Shown: positions 14,304-25,170, counted from the first letter of the stretch. The stretch: DNA of 43,400 nt from Candidatus Dormiibacterota bacterium (GCA_035532035.1 DATKRS010000030.1:1-43400); one strand, 5' to 3'. The notes: generated by a model not told the origin, from the sequence alone. A program made the numbers and translations.

Positions 14304-16387
14304 CCAAGCGCACGATTCTGCGCAGCATCACCATCGCGGCAGCGGCCGCATTGCTCTCGGCCTGCCACGGCGGTGGCGCCGGCGGCGCTCTGCCCATGGC
14401 GCAGGGCGCCGGGGGAGGCATGCAGACGTATCACGGTCCGGCGACGCTCGCCGTCGCGTGGAATCAGCAGATCCTTCAGAGCAAGGCAACATATCTCGGG
14501 CCGGCCACGGTTGCCGGCAACATCACGCTCAACGTGCAGCCGCAGCTGCGCAACGCGCCGGGGCTGCTTGCCTACGCCAGGTCCACGGGCGATCCGCACT
14601 CGGGGAACTATCGCCATTGGCTGACGCCGCAGCAAATCGGCATGATGTATGGCGCGTCGGGCGCCGCGATCGCGACCGCCGGCAAGTACTTTGCCGGCTA
14701 CCACTTGAGCACGGGGACGTGGCCCCAGCACTTGACGATGGTCGTGAGCGGAACGCAGGCGAACGTCGAGGCTGCGTTCGGTACGAAGTTCGGCTATTGG
14801 CAACTGCAAACGTCGGTCGGTCCGATCAAGGTTCTCGGCCCTGCGCCGGATGCTCCGCCGCACTTCGCGTCGGCTCTTCCGGTCGTCTCGGTGATGAACA
14901 TGGTCGGTTTCCACCCGGCCCATACCTACATCGAGCGTCCCGCCGGCGTCGCCGGAGCGGGTTACTCGGCACCGTTGTTGCGCAATGCTTTTGACTACGC
15001 GCACTTGATCAACAACGGGTACCGCGGGCAAGGCATCAACGTCGGCATCATCGGGACGGGGCCGATCTCGCCTGACGACGTTCCGGCCTATGCGTTGGCG
15101 TCCGGCACGAATCTCTACGCGAGCGTCGTGCAGAAGAACGTCATCGCGCAGCCCGCGAACGCGCAGAACAACGGAACGGGAACGGGAACGTTCGACCCGT
15201 ATCCGGGCGGTCTGCAAACGCCGCCGCCGGTAACCGGACCGTGCGGCAACCAGTACGTCGCGGATCCAAGCGCGACGTGCAATCCGGAAGACGGCGAAGC
15301 GCAACTCGACACCGAGCAACAGGCGGGATTGGCGCCGGGAGCGACCGTCGACTTCTACCTCGCCTACAACACGCAAGACTGCGTCTACTACGGTTGCGCC
15401 GCGGGCTCGACCGGCGTCGAGGGCATCTACCTCACCGACGACGAGATCCAGCAAGTGATCGCCGACGACGTCGTCGACACGCTCTCGCTCAGCTTCGGCT
15501 TGGGTGAGCCGTACGCCGAATGCAACGCCGGATGCTATTTCGATGCATCGGGCAACGGGCCGGGACCGGACGAGATGGCTGCGCTCGCGGCCGAAGGCGT
15601 CACCGTCTTCGTTTCGTCCGGCGACAACGGGGCGTACCAATGCGACAACGGCGGTTACCCGGCGACGTCGCAGTGCGCGTCGTATCCGGCGACGGATCCG
15701 TCCGCGATCGCAGTCGGTGGCGTGAACGCTCCGTTCACGAACTCCGGCCAGCTCCAACCTGGCGAGCAGATCACGGCGTGGGGCGAGAATACCACCTGGG
15801 GTGGTGACGGCTACTTCGACAACTCACCGGGCTCGGGCGGCGGCCCCTCGCTCTTCTTTCCGGCACCGTCGTGGCAATCGGCAGCGCCGATCGGCGCGAC
15901 GATGCGGGAGACGCCTGACATCTCCCTGCTCGCGGACCCGAACACGGGCCCGATGATGCTCATGTACGCAGATTACATCCCGGGGTACTTCTTCGCATCG
16001 GGCGGAACGTCGGCGGCAGCGCCGGAGATGGCGGCGATGTTCGCGGACTTCCTCTCGGCGTGCAAGGCGAACTCGACCTGCGCGCACGCGCACGGTTCGG
16101 GGACGTACGGCTACCGTTGGGGAATCGCCGCGGCTCCTGCACTCTACGCGATCGCGCAGGGTGAGTCGGGTTACGGCACGCAGGCGGCATGCGCCGGCGG
16201 AACCTCCGGCAGCATCTACGACGTCTGCGCCGGATCGAACGGCACGAACAGCAACGGCACCGTCTACACCGGCTTCCAGACGGGACCGGGATATGACATG
16301 GTTACCGGCGTCGGCGTGCCCTTCGGCGCGAGAATGGCTCAGGCACTCTTCACGTACTGCAGCTGCGGAACGCTGAATCTTCCGTAG
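14300..16387 (+). CDS. Secreted sedolisin (S53 / pro-kumamolisin) protease, lipoprotein
   Basis: A 695-residue S53 peptidase. The signal peptide ends in a lipobox (AALLSAC) followed by a Gly-rich stretch. Residues about 50-205 form the pro-kumamolisin activation domain (LRNAPGLLAYARSTGDPHSGNYRHWLTPQQIG). The catalytic domain follows: EDGEAQLDTEQQAGLAPGA carries the Glu-x3-Asp pair, FVSSGDNGA the oxyanion region, SGGTSAAAPEMAA the catalytic Ser, and GPGYDMVTGVGVPFG the calcium-site end. Sedolisins work at acid pH and remove their own pro-domain. The ATG overlaps the stop of the upstream lipoprotein gene. A strong terminator at 16414 ends the two-gene unit. Confidence 0.92.
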   Translation: MTKRTILRSITIAAAAALLSACHGGGAGGALPMAQGAGGGMQTYHGPATLAVAWNQQILQSKATYLGPATVAGNITLNVQPQLRNAPGLLAYARSTGDPHSGNYRHWLTPQQIGMMYGASGAAIATAGKYFAGYHLSTGTWPQHLTMVVSGTQANVEAAFGTKFGYWQLQTSVGPIKVLGPAPDAPPHFASALPVVSVMNMVGFHPAHTYIERPAGVAGAGYSAPLLRNAFDYAHLINNGYRGQGINVGIIGTGPISPDDVPAYALASGTNLYASVVQKNVIAQPANAQNNGTGTGTFDPYPGGLQTPPPVTGPCGNQYVADPSATCNPEDGEAQLDTEQQAGLAPGATVDFYLAYNTQDCVYYGCAAGSTGVEGIYLTDDEIQQVIADDVVDTLSLSFGLGEPYAECNAGCYFDASGNGPGPDEMAALAAEGVTVFVSSGDNGAYQCDNGGYPATSQCASYPATDPSAIAVGGVNAPFTNSGQLQPGEQITAWGENTTWGGDGYFDNSPGSGGGPSLFFPAPSWQSAAPIGATMRETPDISLLADPNTGPMMLMYADYIPGYFFASGGTSAAAPEMAAMFADFLSACKANSTCAHAHGSGTYGYRWGIAAAPALYAIAQGESGYGTQAACAGGTSGSIYDVCAGSNGTNSNGTVYTGFQTGPGYDMVTGVGVPFGARMAQALFTYCSCGTLNLP

Positions 16388-16413
16388 CGTACGCGCGTAA
16401 AGAGACAAAAAGG

Positions 16414-16445
16414 AGAGGGGCGCCGCGGCGCCCCTCTTTATTTGT
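16414..16445. terminator. Rho-independent terminator, possibly bidirectional
   Basis: A 24-base perfect palindrome (16414-16437) made of AGAGGGGCGCCG and its complement can fold into a stem of about ten pairs with a CGCG loop, followed by TTTATTTGTT. An A run (GACAAAAAGG) lies on the other side. It can therefore end the sedolisin transcript and, from the other strand, the beta-barrel gene. Confidence 0.85.
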
Positions 16446-16459
16446 TGTCGAAGGATGAC
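16445..16459. repeat. Dispersed repeat, partial copy
   Basis: TTGTCGAAGGATGAC matches the right half of the dispersed element. The left half is missing, replaced by the terminator. It lies between the convergent genes. Confidence 0.5.
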
Positions 16460-16471
16460 GAGAGACGATGT

Positions 16472-17710
16472 TCAGAGTTTCCAGTTGACGCCGAGCCGCA
16501 CGACGTTTCCGTGGAAGTAGAAGTCCTTGCCACCGGAGTAGCCCGACGTGCTTCCCGTCCTAAAGAAGGCCGTTGAGTAGGGCTGCAGCGTGTAGAGCAA
16601 CCCCTCGAGCTTCATGGACATACGCGGACTGATGGCCCATTCGCCGCCCAGTCCCTCGGTCCAGCCGCTGCGCTCGACGCTGATCGTCCCGGGGTATTGA
16701 AGGTGCGAAAACGCGTAGTTCGTCGAGAGCGTGACGTTGGCTTGCGCCCAGCCACCCGTGAGATAGATGAGCGTGTTCGGCGATGCGAGCCCGATGCGCA
16801 GGCGTTCCGTTTGAAACGACGTCATTGATTCAGACGCGGAGAAGTGCACGTTGCAGCAGCCGCTGCTGCCGTACTCCGGCAGGATTCCGTAGAAGTTCGA
16901 CGAGCCTTGCAGCGTCGTTCCCTGATAGTCGAACTCAGGGCCGATAACGAAGTGGCCTGCCTGCAGGTTCGCTCCGAGCTGAACGCCGCCGAGGAAGCCC
17001 GCCGCGTTCATCTTGCCGATGCCGGCATCGATCGAGCATCCGGGTCCGTAGACGACGCCGCCCGGCGTCGTGCACGTGTCGCCGCCGGTATCGTGATTGA
17101 CGATCCCACCGATGTTAGCGCCGACATAGATGCCGGCCCATCTGTTGGGCGCTGGTGTCGGAGGCGGCGGTGCCATGGTGGGCGGCGGCGGTGCCATGGT
17201 GGGGGGCGGCGGCATCGGCGTCGGTACGATGTAGCGCACGACGACGATGTGCCGGTCCGGAACCCACTCTACGTACGCGCCCATGCCTTCGGAGATCACG
17301 CGCACGGGAACGAGAACCTGACCGTGCCACATGATCGGCGGGACGTCGAGCGGTCGGGTCTCGCCATTGATGACGACTTCGGGTTTACCGACCGTAACGG
17401 AGACGGACGCGCCCGCCTTGGAAGCGGTGACGGTCTGCGTCGAGGGATCGTAGGATACCGTGGCGCCCATCTGCTCGAACATCGAGCGAAGCGGAATAAG
17501 AATGGTGCCGTTGCGCACCAAGGCGGCCAGCACCCGATCTTGCTTGAGAACGTCGGGGTTTGCATAGACGTGATGGTCGTTGTAGAGGATCGGGATCGTG
17601 CCCGAAGGTGGCACACCAAAGTCAGGCGTGCCCTGCGCGTGGGAGATCGCCGGTGCCCAGAGGGCCATCGCTGCGAAGATTGCAGCGCATGGCCAAGAGA
17701 GTAGTCGCAT
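16472..17710 (-). CDS. Stalk-domain / outer-membrane beta-barrel fusion protein
   Basis: This 412-residue protein has three parts. After a signal peptide (IFAAMALWAPAISHAQ), residues about 38-160 are a copper-amine-oxidase-N-type stalk domain (RNGTILIPLRSMFEQMGATVSYDPSTQTVTA and VLVPVRVISEGMGAYVEW). Residues about 163-188 are a Pro-rich linker with PPPPTMA repeats, encoded by near-identical DNA repeats around 17160-17215. Residues about 190-412 are an Omp25/RopB-like eight-strand barrel, starting WAGIYVGANIGG and ending VRLGVNWKL, a typical C-terminal outer-membrane signature. The barrel is expected in the outer membrane with the stalk in the periplasm, perhaps touching peptidoglycan as OmpA does. 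The arrangement is unusual. Confidence 0.82.
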   Translation of the reverse strand: MRLLSWPCAAIFAAMALWAPAISHAQGTPDFGVPPSGTIPILYNDHHVYANPDVLKQDRVLAALVRNGTILIPLRSMFEQMGATVSYDPSTQTVTASKAGASVSVTVGKPEVVINGETRPLDVPPIMWHGQVLVPVRVISEGMGAYVEWVPDRHIVVVRYIVPTPMPPPPTMAPPPPTMAPPPPTPAPNRWAGIYVGANIGGIVNHDTGGDTCTTPGGVVYGPGCSIDAGIGKMNAAGFLGGVQLGANLQAGHFVIGPEFDYQGTTLQGSSNFYGILPEYGSSGCCNVHFSASESMTSFQTERLRIGLASPNTLIYLTGGWAQANVTLSTNYAFSHLQYPGTISVERSGWTEGLGGEWAISPRMSMKLEGLLYTLQPYSTAFFRTGSTSGYSGGKDFYFHGNVVRLGVNWKL

Positions 17711-17869
17711 TGTTTGATTCTTTCTATCCGGGTTTCCAATGTTGCCCCGGAGGATGGGGGTTGGGCCGAGGTCCTACCTGGCGGCCACTAGGGAAGAAGG
17801 TACCGCCTTCTTTCCCCGGCACCCTCTATAATCAGGTATTAATCTTTGGGTGAGCCCCCTTGCCGCCGC
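17711..17869. other. Structured intergenic region between divergent genes
   Basis: The strongest element is GGGAAGAAGG (17791-17800) pairing with CCTTCTTTCCC (17806-17816) around TACCG. A second imperfect stem uses GGCC arms around AGGT/ACCT (about 17764-17785), and a third pairs TCCGGG with CCCGGA (about 17728-17752). TATAAT occurs at 17827-17832 on the plus strand without a clear -35 box. The stems would lie in the 5' leader of the beta-barrel gene if that is transcribed from beyond 17816. Confidence 0.4.
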
Positions 17870-17878
17870 TGCTATAAT
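17870..17878 (+). promoter_or_regulatory. Extended -10 element before rpmE
   Basis: TGCTATAAT is a consensus extended -10 box (TGn plus TATAAT). The GTG of rpmE is only ten bases further on, so a transcript from here would be leaderless or nearly so. No good -35 box is present. Confidence 0.45.
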
Positions 17879-17887
17879 CGAGGGACT

Positions 17888-18160
17888 GTGAAAGAGAAGA
17901 TCCACCCTACGTGGTATCCGGAGGCCCGCGTACACTGCGCCTGCGGGAGCACCTTCACCACCGGCTCGACCCGAAAAGAGATCGCGGTCGAGATCTGTTC
18001 GGCGTGCCATCCGCTCTTCACGGGCCAGCAGAAGCTGATCGACACGGCCGGACGCGTGGACAAGTTCAACCAGCGTGCCGCAATCGCACGGCGCAAGCAA
18101 GAGGAGGCGGCGGCTCGCTCCAAGGAACGCGCAGCGAAGAAGGCCGCGGCGGAAGCGTAA
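17888..18160 (+). CDS. rpmE: 50S ribosomal protein L31 (zinc-binding form)
   Basis: This 90-residue protein is ribosomal protein L31 of the large subunit. [30 protein letters not shown] and [25 protein letters not shown] are family hallmarks. The Cys pairs (CAC and CSAC) are those of the zinc-containing form, the one replaced by Cys-less paralogues when zinc is short in some bacteria. The C-terminal 20 residues are an Ala/Lys/Arg-rich extension. The GTG at 17888 was chosen because it gives the exact L31 N terminus. It is followed nine bases later by prfA, an order also known from Bacillus (rpmE, then prfA and prmC). Confidence 0.96.
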   Translation: MKEKIHPTWYPEARVHCACGSTFTTGSTRKEIAVEICSACHPLFTGQQKLIDTAGRVDKFNQRAAIARRKQEEAAARSKERAAKKAAAEA

Positions 18161-18169
18161 GCGGCGGTC

Positions 18170-19246
18170 GTGGACGAGCGCGCGTTCGAGCGCCTCGAGG
18201 CGACCAGCCGGCGGTTCGACGAGATCGAGGCCGAGCTGGCGGCAGCCGGCGGCGCGTTCGATCAGGCTACGTTTACCGGTCTGGTCAAGGAACGCGCTCG
18301 TCTGGTTGAGACGGTCGAGGCGTATCGTGCCTATCGCGCGGCCCTCGAAGCCCTCGAGGCGAATGCCGTATTGCTTGCCGACCCGGAGATGCGCGAGCTC
18401 GCGGAGGAAGAGGAGCGCTCGCTGCATGCCCGTCGCGAGGCGCTCGAGGCACGGCTGGCGGAGCTGCTAATACCCAAGGACCCTGACGACGACAAAGACG
18501 TGTTCGTTGAAATTCGCGCCGGCGCCGGCGGTGACGAAGCCGCGATCTTCGCCGGCGACCTGGCGCGCATGTACGCGCGCTTCGCCGAATCGCTCCACAT
18601 GAAGGTCGCCGTCGTTTCGGAGAGCCCGAGCGAAGCCGGCGGCTATAAAGAGATCGTCTTCTCCATAAGGGGAGAGCAGCCGTATCGCTGGTTCAAGCAC
18701 GAATCGGGCGTCCACCGCGTGCAGCGCGTCCCCGCAACGGAGGCGCAGGGACGCATCCACACCTCGACGGCTACCGTCGCGGTGCTCCCCGAAGTGGACG
18801 AGACCGTTCAGATCGAGATCAAGCCGGTGGACCTGCAGGTCGATACGTATAAGTCGAGCGGAGCCGGGGGGCAGTATGTCAACAAGACCGAATCGGCGAT
18901 TCGCATCACGCATGTGCCGACGGGTATCGTCGTCGCCTCGCAACAAGAGCGCTCGCAGCAGCAGAACCGCGAGCGTGCGATGCAGATGCTGCGCGCGATG
19001 CTCCACGAGCGCAAGCGGCGCGAGCGAGAAGAGGCCACGGGCTCACTGCGCCGTAGCCAAGTCGGCACCGGCGATCGCTCCGAGAAGATCCGCACGTACA
19101 ATGTGCCGCAGGATCGCGTTACCGATCACCGCACGAATCGCAACTACGGGAACCTCCGCGCGATTCTCGACGGCGACATCGGCGAGATCGTCGAGGATCT
19201 GCTGCGTGACGAGCGTGCCCGGCTGCTCGCAGGCTCTGCAGCATAG
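18170..19246 (+). CDS. prfA: Peptide chain release factor 1
   Basis: A 358-residue release factor that reads UAA and UAG in the ribosomal A site and triggers peptide release. The anticodon-like PxT motif is PAT (RVPATEAQGRIHTS), which marks RF1 rather than RF2, and the catalytic GGQ loop is intact (SSGAGGQYVNKTESA). The conserved end GDRSEKIRTYN and TDHRTNRNYG is present. The GTG start lies nine bases after rpmE. The next gene, prmC, encodes the methyltransferase that modifies the GGQ glutamine, so enzyme and substrate are encoded side by side. Confidence 0.97.
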   Translation: MDERAFERLEATSRRFDEIEAELAAAGGAFDQATFTGLVKERARLVETVEAYRAYRAALEALEANAVLLADPEMRELAEEEERSLHARREALEARLAELLIPKDPDDDKDVFVEIRAGAGGDEAAIFAGDLARMYARFAESLHMKVAVVSESPSEAGGYKEIVFSIRGEQPYRWFKHESGVHRVQRVPATEAQGRIHTSTATVAVLPEVDETVQIEIKPVDLQVDTYKSSGAGGQYVNKTESAIRITHVPTGIVVASQQERSQQQNRERAMQMLRAMLHERKRREREEATGSLRRSQVGTGDRSEKIRTYNVPQDRVTDHRTNRNYGNLRAILDGDIGEIVEDLLRDERARLLAGSAA

Positions 19247-19281
19247 CCGGTACTGCGACGCCAGCTCAGGCTTCTAAGGCG

Positions 19282-19306
19282 CCATCCTGAGCGTGTCGAA
19301 GGATGT
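19282..19306. repeat. Dispersed palindromic repeat copy 3, at the prmC start
   Basis: CCATCCTGAGCGTGTCGAAGGATG is a clean copy whose arms CATCC and GGATG are inverted repeats. The first in-frame GTG of prmC (19293) lies inside it, so the predicted N-terminal residues MSKD are encoded by the element. Confidence 0.8.
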
Positions 19307-20204
19307 CGCCCAAGCTTTGCGCTCGGCGAGTTCGCGGCTCTCCGGAGCGTCGCCGTCCTCCGGCGCCGACGCAGCGCTGCTGCTCGCGTATACGCTGGAG
19401 CACGACCGCGCCTGGCTCATCGCTCATGGCGACGAGCCGCTTTCGGCCGCCGATTTGCAGCGTTTCGAAGCGCTCGTCGAGCGTCGCGCGCTCGGAGAGC
19501 CTGTCGCATATCTCATCGGTACGGCATGGTTCTGCGGGCGGCCCTTCAAGGTGAGCCCGGCGGTGCTCGTCCCGCGACCGGAGACGGAGCACGTCGTCGA
19601 AGCGGCCCTCGAGCACCTGCGCAGCTATGCGAAGCCGGTCATCCTCGACGTGGGCACGGGAAGCGGCGCGATCGCGTGCACGCTCGCCGCGGAGCTGCGT
19701 GGAGCGGTTGTCTACGCGACCGAGCGCAGCACGGACGCGCTTGCCGTTGCCGAACGCAACGCTCGTGCCCTGCGCCATCCCGACCCTGTCGCGTGTCATC
19801 CTGAGCTTGTCGAAGGACGCCTCCGGTTCGAGCTCGCGGATCTTCTGCCGCGGGACGAAAAGCTGCGCTTCGATTGCGTCGTCGCGAACCTGCCGTACGT
19901 TCCCACCGCGCAACTCCCTCGGAGACCCGAGCCTGCGGCTTTCGAGCCGCGAGAGGCGCTCGATGGCGGGTCCGACGGATTGCGCGAATACCGCCGTCTC
20001 CTGGCGCGCCTACCGGGGCGCCTCAACGACGGCGCAGTTGTGCTTCTGGAGGCCGCGCCGCCATCGATCGCGGCGCTGCGCGATCTCGCCGCGGCGGCGT
20101 TTCCGAGCGCACGCGTCGGCGTCGGTCCCGATTATGCTGGGCTCGAGCGCTACATTCGGCTTGTCATTCCCTTCGATTTGCCAAAGAAGACAAAGGTTCG
20201 ATAA
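19293..20204 (+). CDS. prmC: Release factor glutamine methyltransferase
   Basis: A 303-residue PrmC/HemK. It methylates the Gln of the GGQ motif in RF1 and RF2 using S-adenosylmethionine. The helical N-terminal domain (about 1-80) ends GEPVAYLIGTAWFCGRPFKVSP. VLVPRPETEHVVE and ILDVGTGSGAIACTLA are the SAM fold. The substrate motif, usually NPPY, is NLPY here (VVANLPYVPTAQ), a variant that keeps the Asn and Tyr. A dispersed repeat is inserted in frame at 19794-19819 between two strands of the domain, reading CHPELVEGR, so the protein carries about eight extra residues. The GTG start lies in another repeat copy and is uncertain. Confidence 0.93.
   Translation: MSKDVAQALRSASSRLSGASPSSGADAALLLAYTLEHDRAWLIAHGDEPLSAADLQRFEALVERRALGEPVAYLIGTAWFCGRPFKVSPAVLVPRPETEHVVEAALEHLRSYAKPVILDVGTGSGAIACTLAAELRGAVVYATERSTDALAVAERNARALRHPDPVACHPELVEGRLRFELADLLPRDEKLRFDCVVANLPYVPTAQLPRRPEPAAFEPREALDGGSDGLREYRRLLARLPGRLNDGAVVLLEAAPPSIAALRDLAAAAFPSARVGVGPDYAGLERYIRLVIPFDLPKKTKVR
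19794..19819. repeat. Dispersed palindromic repeat copy 4, inside prmC
   Basis: TGTCATCCTGAGCTTGTCGAAGGACG lies within the coding sequence of prmC, in frame, and is translated as CHPELVEG. The gene remains open on both sides. The insertion falls between a helix (AVAERNARAL) and the next strand (LRFELADLL), a surface-loop position in the fold. Confidence 0.88.
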
Positions 20205-20217
20205 CCGCCCGCGCTGA

Positions 20218-22636
<2,419 letters not shown>

Positions 22637-22640
<4 letters not shown>

Positions 22641-23653
22641 AGCGTGTCGGGCTCGACGCTCGGCTCTCGCGGCAGATGTCCGTCGGCATGAAACTCTACG
22701 CGCGCGAGATGTGTGCGAAGCTTCCCCTGGTGGCACCCGAGTTTGCGTACGCGACGTTCTCGCAGGGAGGAAACTTCGACTGGAGCGAACAGGTCGCGCT
22801 GCCGCTCGCCATCGCGAAGGCAGGCGTCGACCTCGTTCATTTTCTTTCACAATACACGCCGCTCGTCGTGCCAGTACGCTCCATCGTCACTCTGCACGAC
22901 GTCATCCACCTCTGCTTTCCGCAGCATTTCAAGCGTAAAGCGGCGTGGTATTATCGCTTCGTCGTGCGGCGAGCCTGTGCGCGCGCGGCACGCGTCATAA
23001 CGGCGGACGAGCGCACCGTGGACGACATCGAGCGTTTTCTCGGCGTCGACCACGCGAAGATTCGCGTCGTTGCCCTCGGTGTCGATCCGCAGCTCTTTGC
23101 GCCGGCTCCAGGCGCCGACGCGCACGCAGGAGAACGCCCGTACTTTCTGTACGTCGGGAATCATCGCAGGCACAAAGACTTGGCGACGCTGCTCGAGGCC
23201 TGGTGCTCTCTTCCGGAGCGTTACGAGGTGGATCTCTACATGAGCGGCCCGGATGACTTTGGCGGCGCTCTAGAGCGTGCGTCGACGAAGCGGCGACACG
23301 CGCGCGTTCTCGGAGAGCTCTCCGTGCCCGAGCTCGCGGCGTACTATCGCGGAGCGAGCGCCCTCGTGCACCCCGCTCTGCGCGAAGGCTTTGGCCTGAC
23401 GTTGCTCGAGGCGATGGCCGCGGGAACGCCGGTCGTCGTCTGCGCGGATGCCGTGCCCGCCGTGCTGGAAGACGCGGTGCTGACCTTTCGGGCCAGAGAC
23501 GTGCGCATGCTTGCGGAATGCCTTGCCGCCGTTCTGGACGACCAGGGGCTGCGCGCCCGGCTCGTCAATCATGGGCAGATGCTCGCACGGAAGTTCACGT
23601 GGGATCGGTGCGCGCGCGCAACCGCCGATGTCTATCGCGAGGTGCTCGCATGA
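22637..23653 (+). CDS. GT4-family glycosyltransferase
   Basis: A 338-residue GT-B-fold, family 4 retaining glycosyltransferase. The N-terminal acceptor domain starts MKRVGLDARLSRQMSVGMKLYAREM. DLVHFLSQYTPLVVP and TLHDVIHLCFPQHF are typical, and the donor-binding domain has YFLYVGNHRRHKDLATLLEAW and the EX7E motif in REGFGLTLLEAMAAGTPVV. It starts in an ATGA overlap with the GT2 gene and ends in an ATGA overlap with the stalk-protein gene. Such enzymes build surface polysaccharides or glycolipids on the cytoplasmic face; the product is not predictable here. Confidence 0.92.
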
Positions 23654-25149
23654 TTTGGCGCGCCGCGCTCCTCGTCGCAGCCGTGCTCGCTCTGACCGCC
23701 GTGCACCGCGCCGCCCCGGCACCGGAGATCGGCATCGTCATCAATGGAGAGACGCTGCCGCTCGAGCCGCCGCCGCTTTTGATCCGTGGGATCCTGCTCG
23801 TTCCGGTGCAACGCACGGTACACGCTCTAGGACTCGATTTCAGCACCCTCGGCTCGAGCATGATCACGCACGTGGGCGAGAAGACGGTCGTGTTGCGCGA
23901 CGGCAGCCGCATTGCCACGGTCGACGGCGCGCGCGTGTTGTTAGATGCGCCGGCGACGCGCCGTAACGGCGTCTTTTACGCGCCGTTGCGTTTCTTCACG
24001 TCGGTGCTCGGTGCCGAGGCGACCTTCAATCGCCGCGAGCACGTCGTCTCGATCGTCTCGCAGCTCGTCGGCCGGTCCGGACTCGGCGACTTCACCGTCG
24101 GCAACCGCACGGTCAACGTCGGAACCGTAACGGCGGTCGACGTCGACTCCGCGCCGCCGACCGTGACCCTTTCCTTCAATGGGTCCGTTCGCACGATTCC
24201 GATTTCGAACAACGCGCTGATCACGATGCATGACGTAGGCGTCGACATCGACATCCCCGGCGAGCTCACCGACATCCGGCCCGGAGACTATGCCGAGATC
24301 GCCATGCGCTCGGACGGCACCGTGACGTCGGTCGTCGACGAATACGGTTCTCGGTACGGCGTGGTCGCGGTCGTGAACCCAAACGAGCTCTTGATGCAAG
24401 ATGGCCACGTTATCGCGCCCGATCGCGATACCGAGGTATCGTTGAACGGAAAGCCGGCGTCGTTCGGCGATCTCGTCGCCGGCGATCGCGTGACGGTGCG
24501 GTACAACGTCGAGACGGGCGAGGTCCGCGAGATCGTCGCCGAGCGCGCGGCAGAGCCGACGAGCGGACAAAGCGGGAGCGCGAACATCAGTGACGTCACG
24601 ATCGATGCAACGCACCCGCTGCGTGCCGGCGACACGCTGAACGTGACCATGCACGGCGCTCCCGGCGGCGCCGCCACGTTCGACATCGGTGCGTACGTCG
24701 CTGGCATCGCGATGACGGAACGCGCACCGGGAACGTACGTTGGAAGCTACGCTATTGCCGCAAACGCGAACTTCGCGGATACGCCGATCGTAGCGCACCT
24801 CCAGATGCACGACGGCAGCTCGGTGGAAGCGCGCGCGGCGCAGACGCTCTCCGCGTCGGGTCGGGCACCGGGCATCTCAACGGTCGGACCGAGCGACGGT
24901 GCTACCGTGACGCTGAACGCCCCCGCGATCTATGCGACCTTCGTCACCGATGCCGTGCCGGTCAATCCATCGAGCATTCGCTTGGAGGTGAACGGCCGGG
25001 ACGTAACGCCGGAATGCGTTCGCACGGCGAACTTCATTCAGTACCTGCCCGAGACGGCGTATCGGCGCGGCGCCGTTCGCGTTCGCGTTCGCGTCGCCGA
25101 CGAAGCGGGAAACACGGCAACCAAGTCCTGGAGCTTCATCATACGATAG
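23650..25149 (+). CDS. Secreted stalk-domain (Cu amine oxidase N-type) protein
   Basis: A 499-residue exported protein. A signal peptide (MIWRAALLVAAVLALTAVHRAAPA) is followed by a stalk domain of the copper-amine-oxidase-N type at residues about 27-140 (EIGIVINGETLPLEPPPLLIRGILLVPVQ, then RNGVFYAPLRFFTSVLGAEATFNRREHVVSIVS). Residues 150-300 hold beta-rich repeats of an RNA-polymerase-like OB style (VGTVTAVDVDSAPPTVTLSF; VVAVVNPNELLMQDG). The end is two Ig-like units (about 315-405 and 415-499; the last ends in TKSWSFIIR). It is probably a wall- or surface-associated adhesin or scaffold. Its ATGA overlap with two glycosyltransferases suggests that protein and glycan act together. Confidence 0.82.
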   Translation: MIWRAALLVAAVLALTAVHRAAPAPEIGIVINGETLPLEPPPLLIRGILLVPVQRTVHALGLDFSTLGSSMITHVGEKTVVLRDGSRIATVDGARVLLDAPATRRNGVFYAPLRFFTSVLGAEATFNRREHVVSIVSQLVGRSGLGDFTVGNRTVNVGTVTAVDVDSAPPTVTLSFNGSVRTIPISNNALITMHDVGVDIDIPGELTDIRPGDYAEIAMRSDGTVTSVVDEYGSRYGVVAVVNPNELLMQDGHVIAPDRDTEVSLNGKPASFGDLVAGDRVTVRYNVETGEVREIVAERAAEPTSGQSGSANISDVTIDATHPLRAGDTLNVTMHGAPGGAATFDIGAYVAGIAMTERAPGTYVGSYAIAANANFADTPIVAHLQMHDGSSVEARAAQTLSASGRAPGISTVGPSDGATVTLNAPAIYATFVTDAVPVNPSSIRLEVNGRDVTPECVRTANFIQYLPETAYRRGAVRVRVRVADEAGNTATKSWSFIIR

Positions 25150-25170
25150 GCATGCGATTCGCCCAGCAAG

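Noticed and set aside
14033-15757. A 574-codon minus-strand frame opposite the sedolisin
   Set aside because: Composition is Arg/Asp/Val-rich shadow and no domain is seen, while the plus strand has clear S53 motifs.
17160-17215. Tandem DNA repeat as a separate element
   Set aside because: It encodes the PPPPTMA linker of the barrel protein in frame and is best explained as part of that gene.
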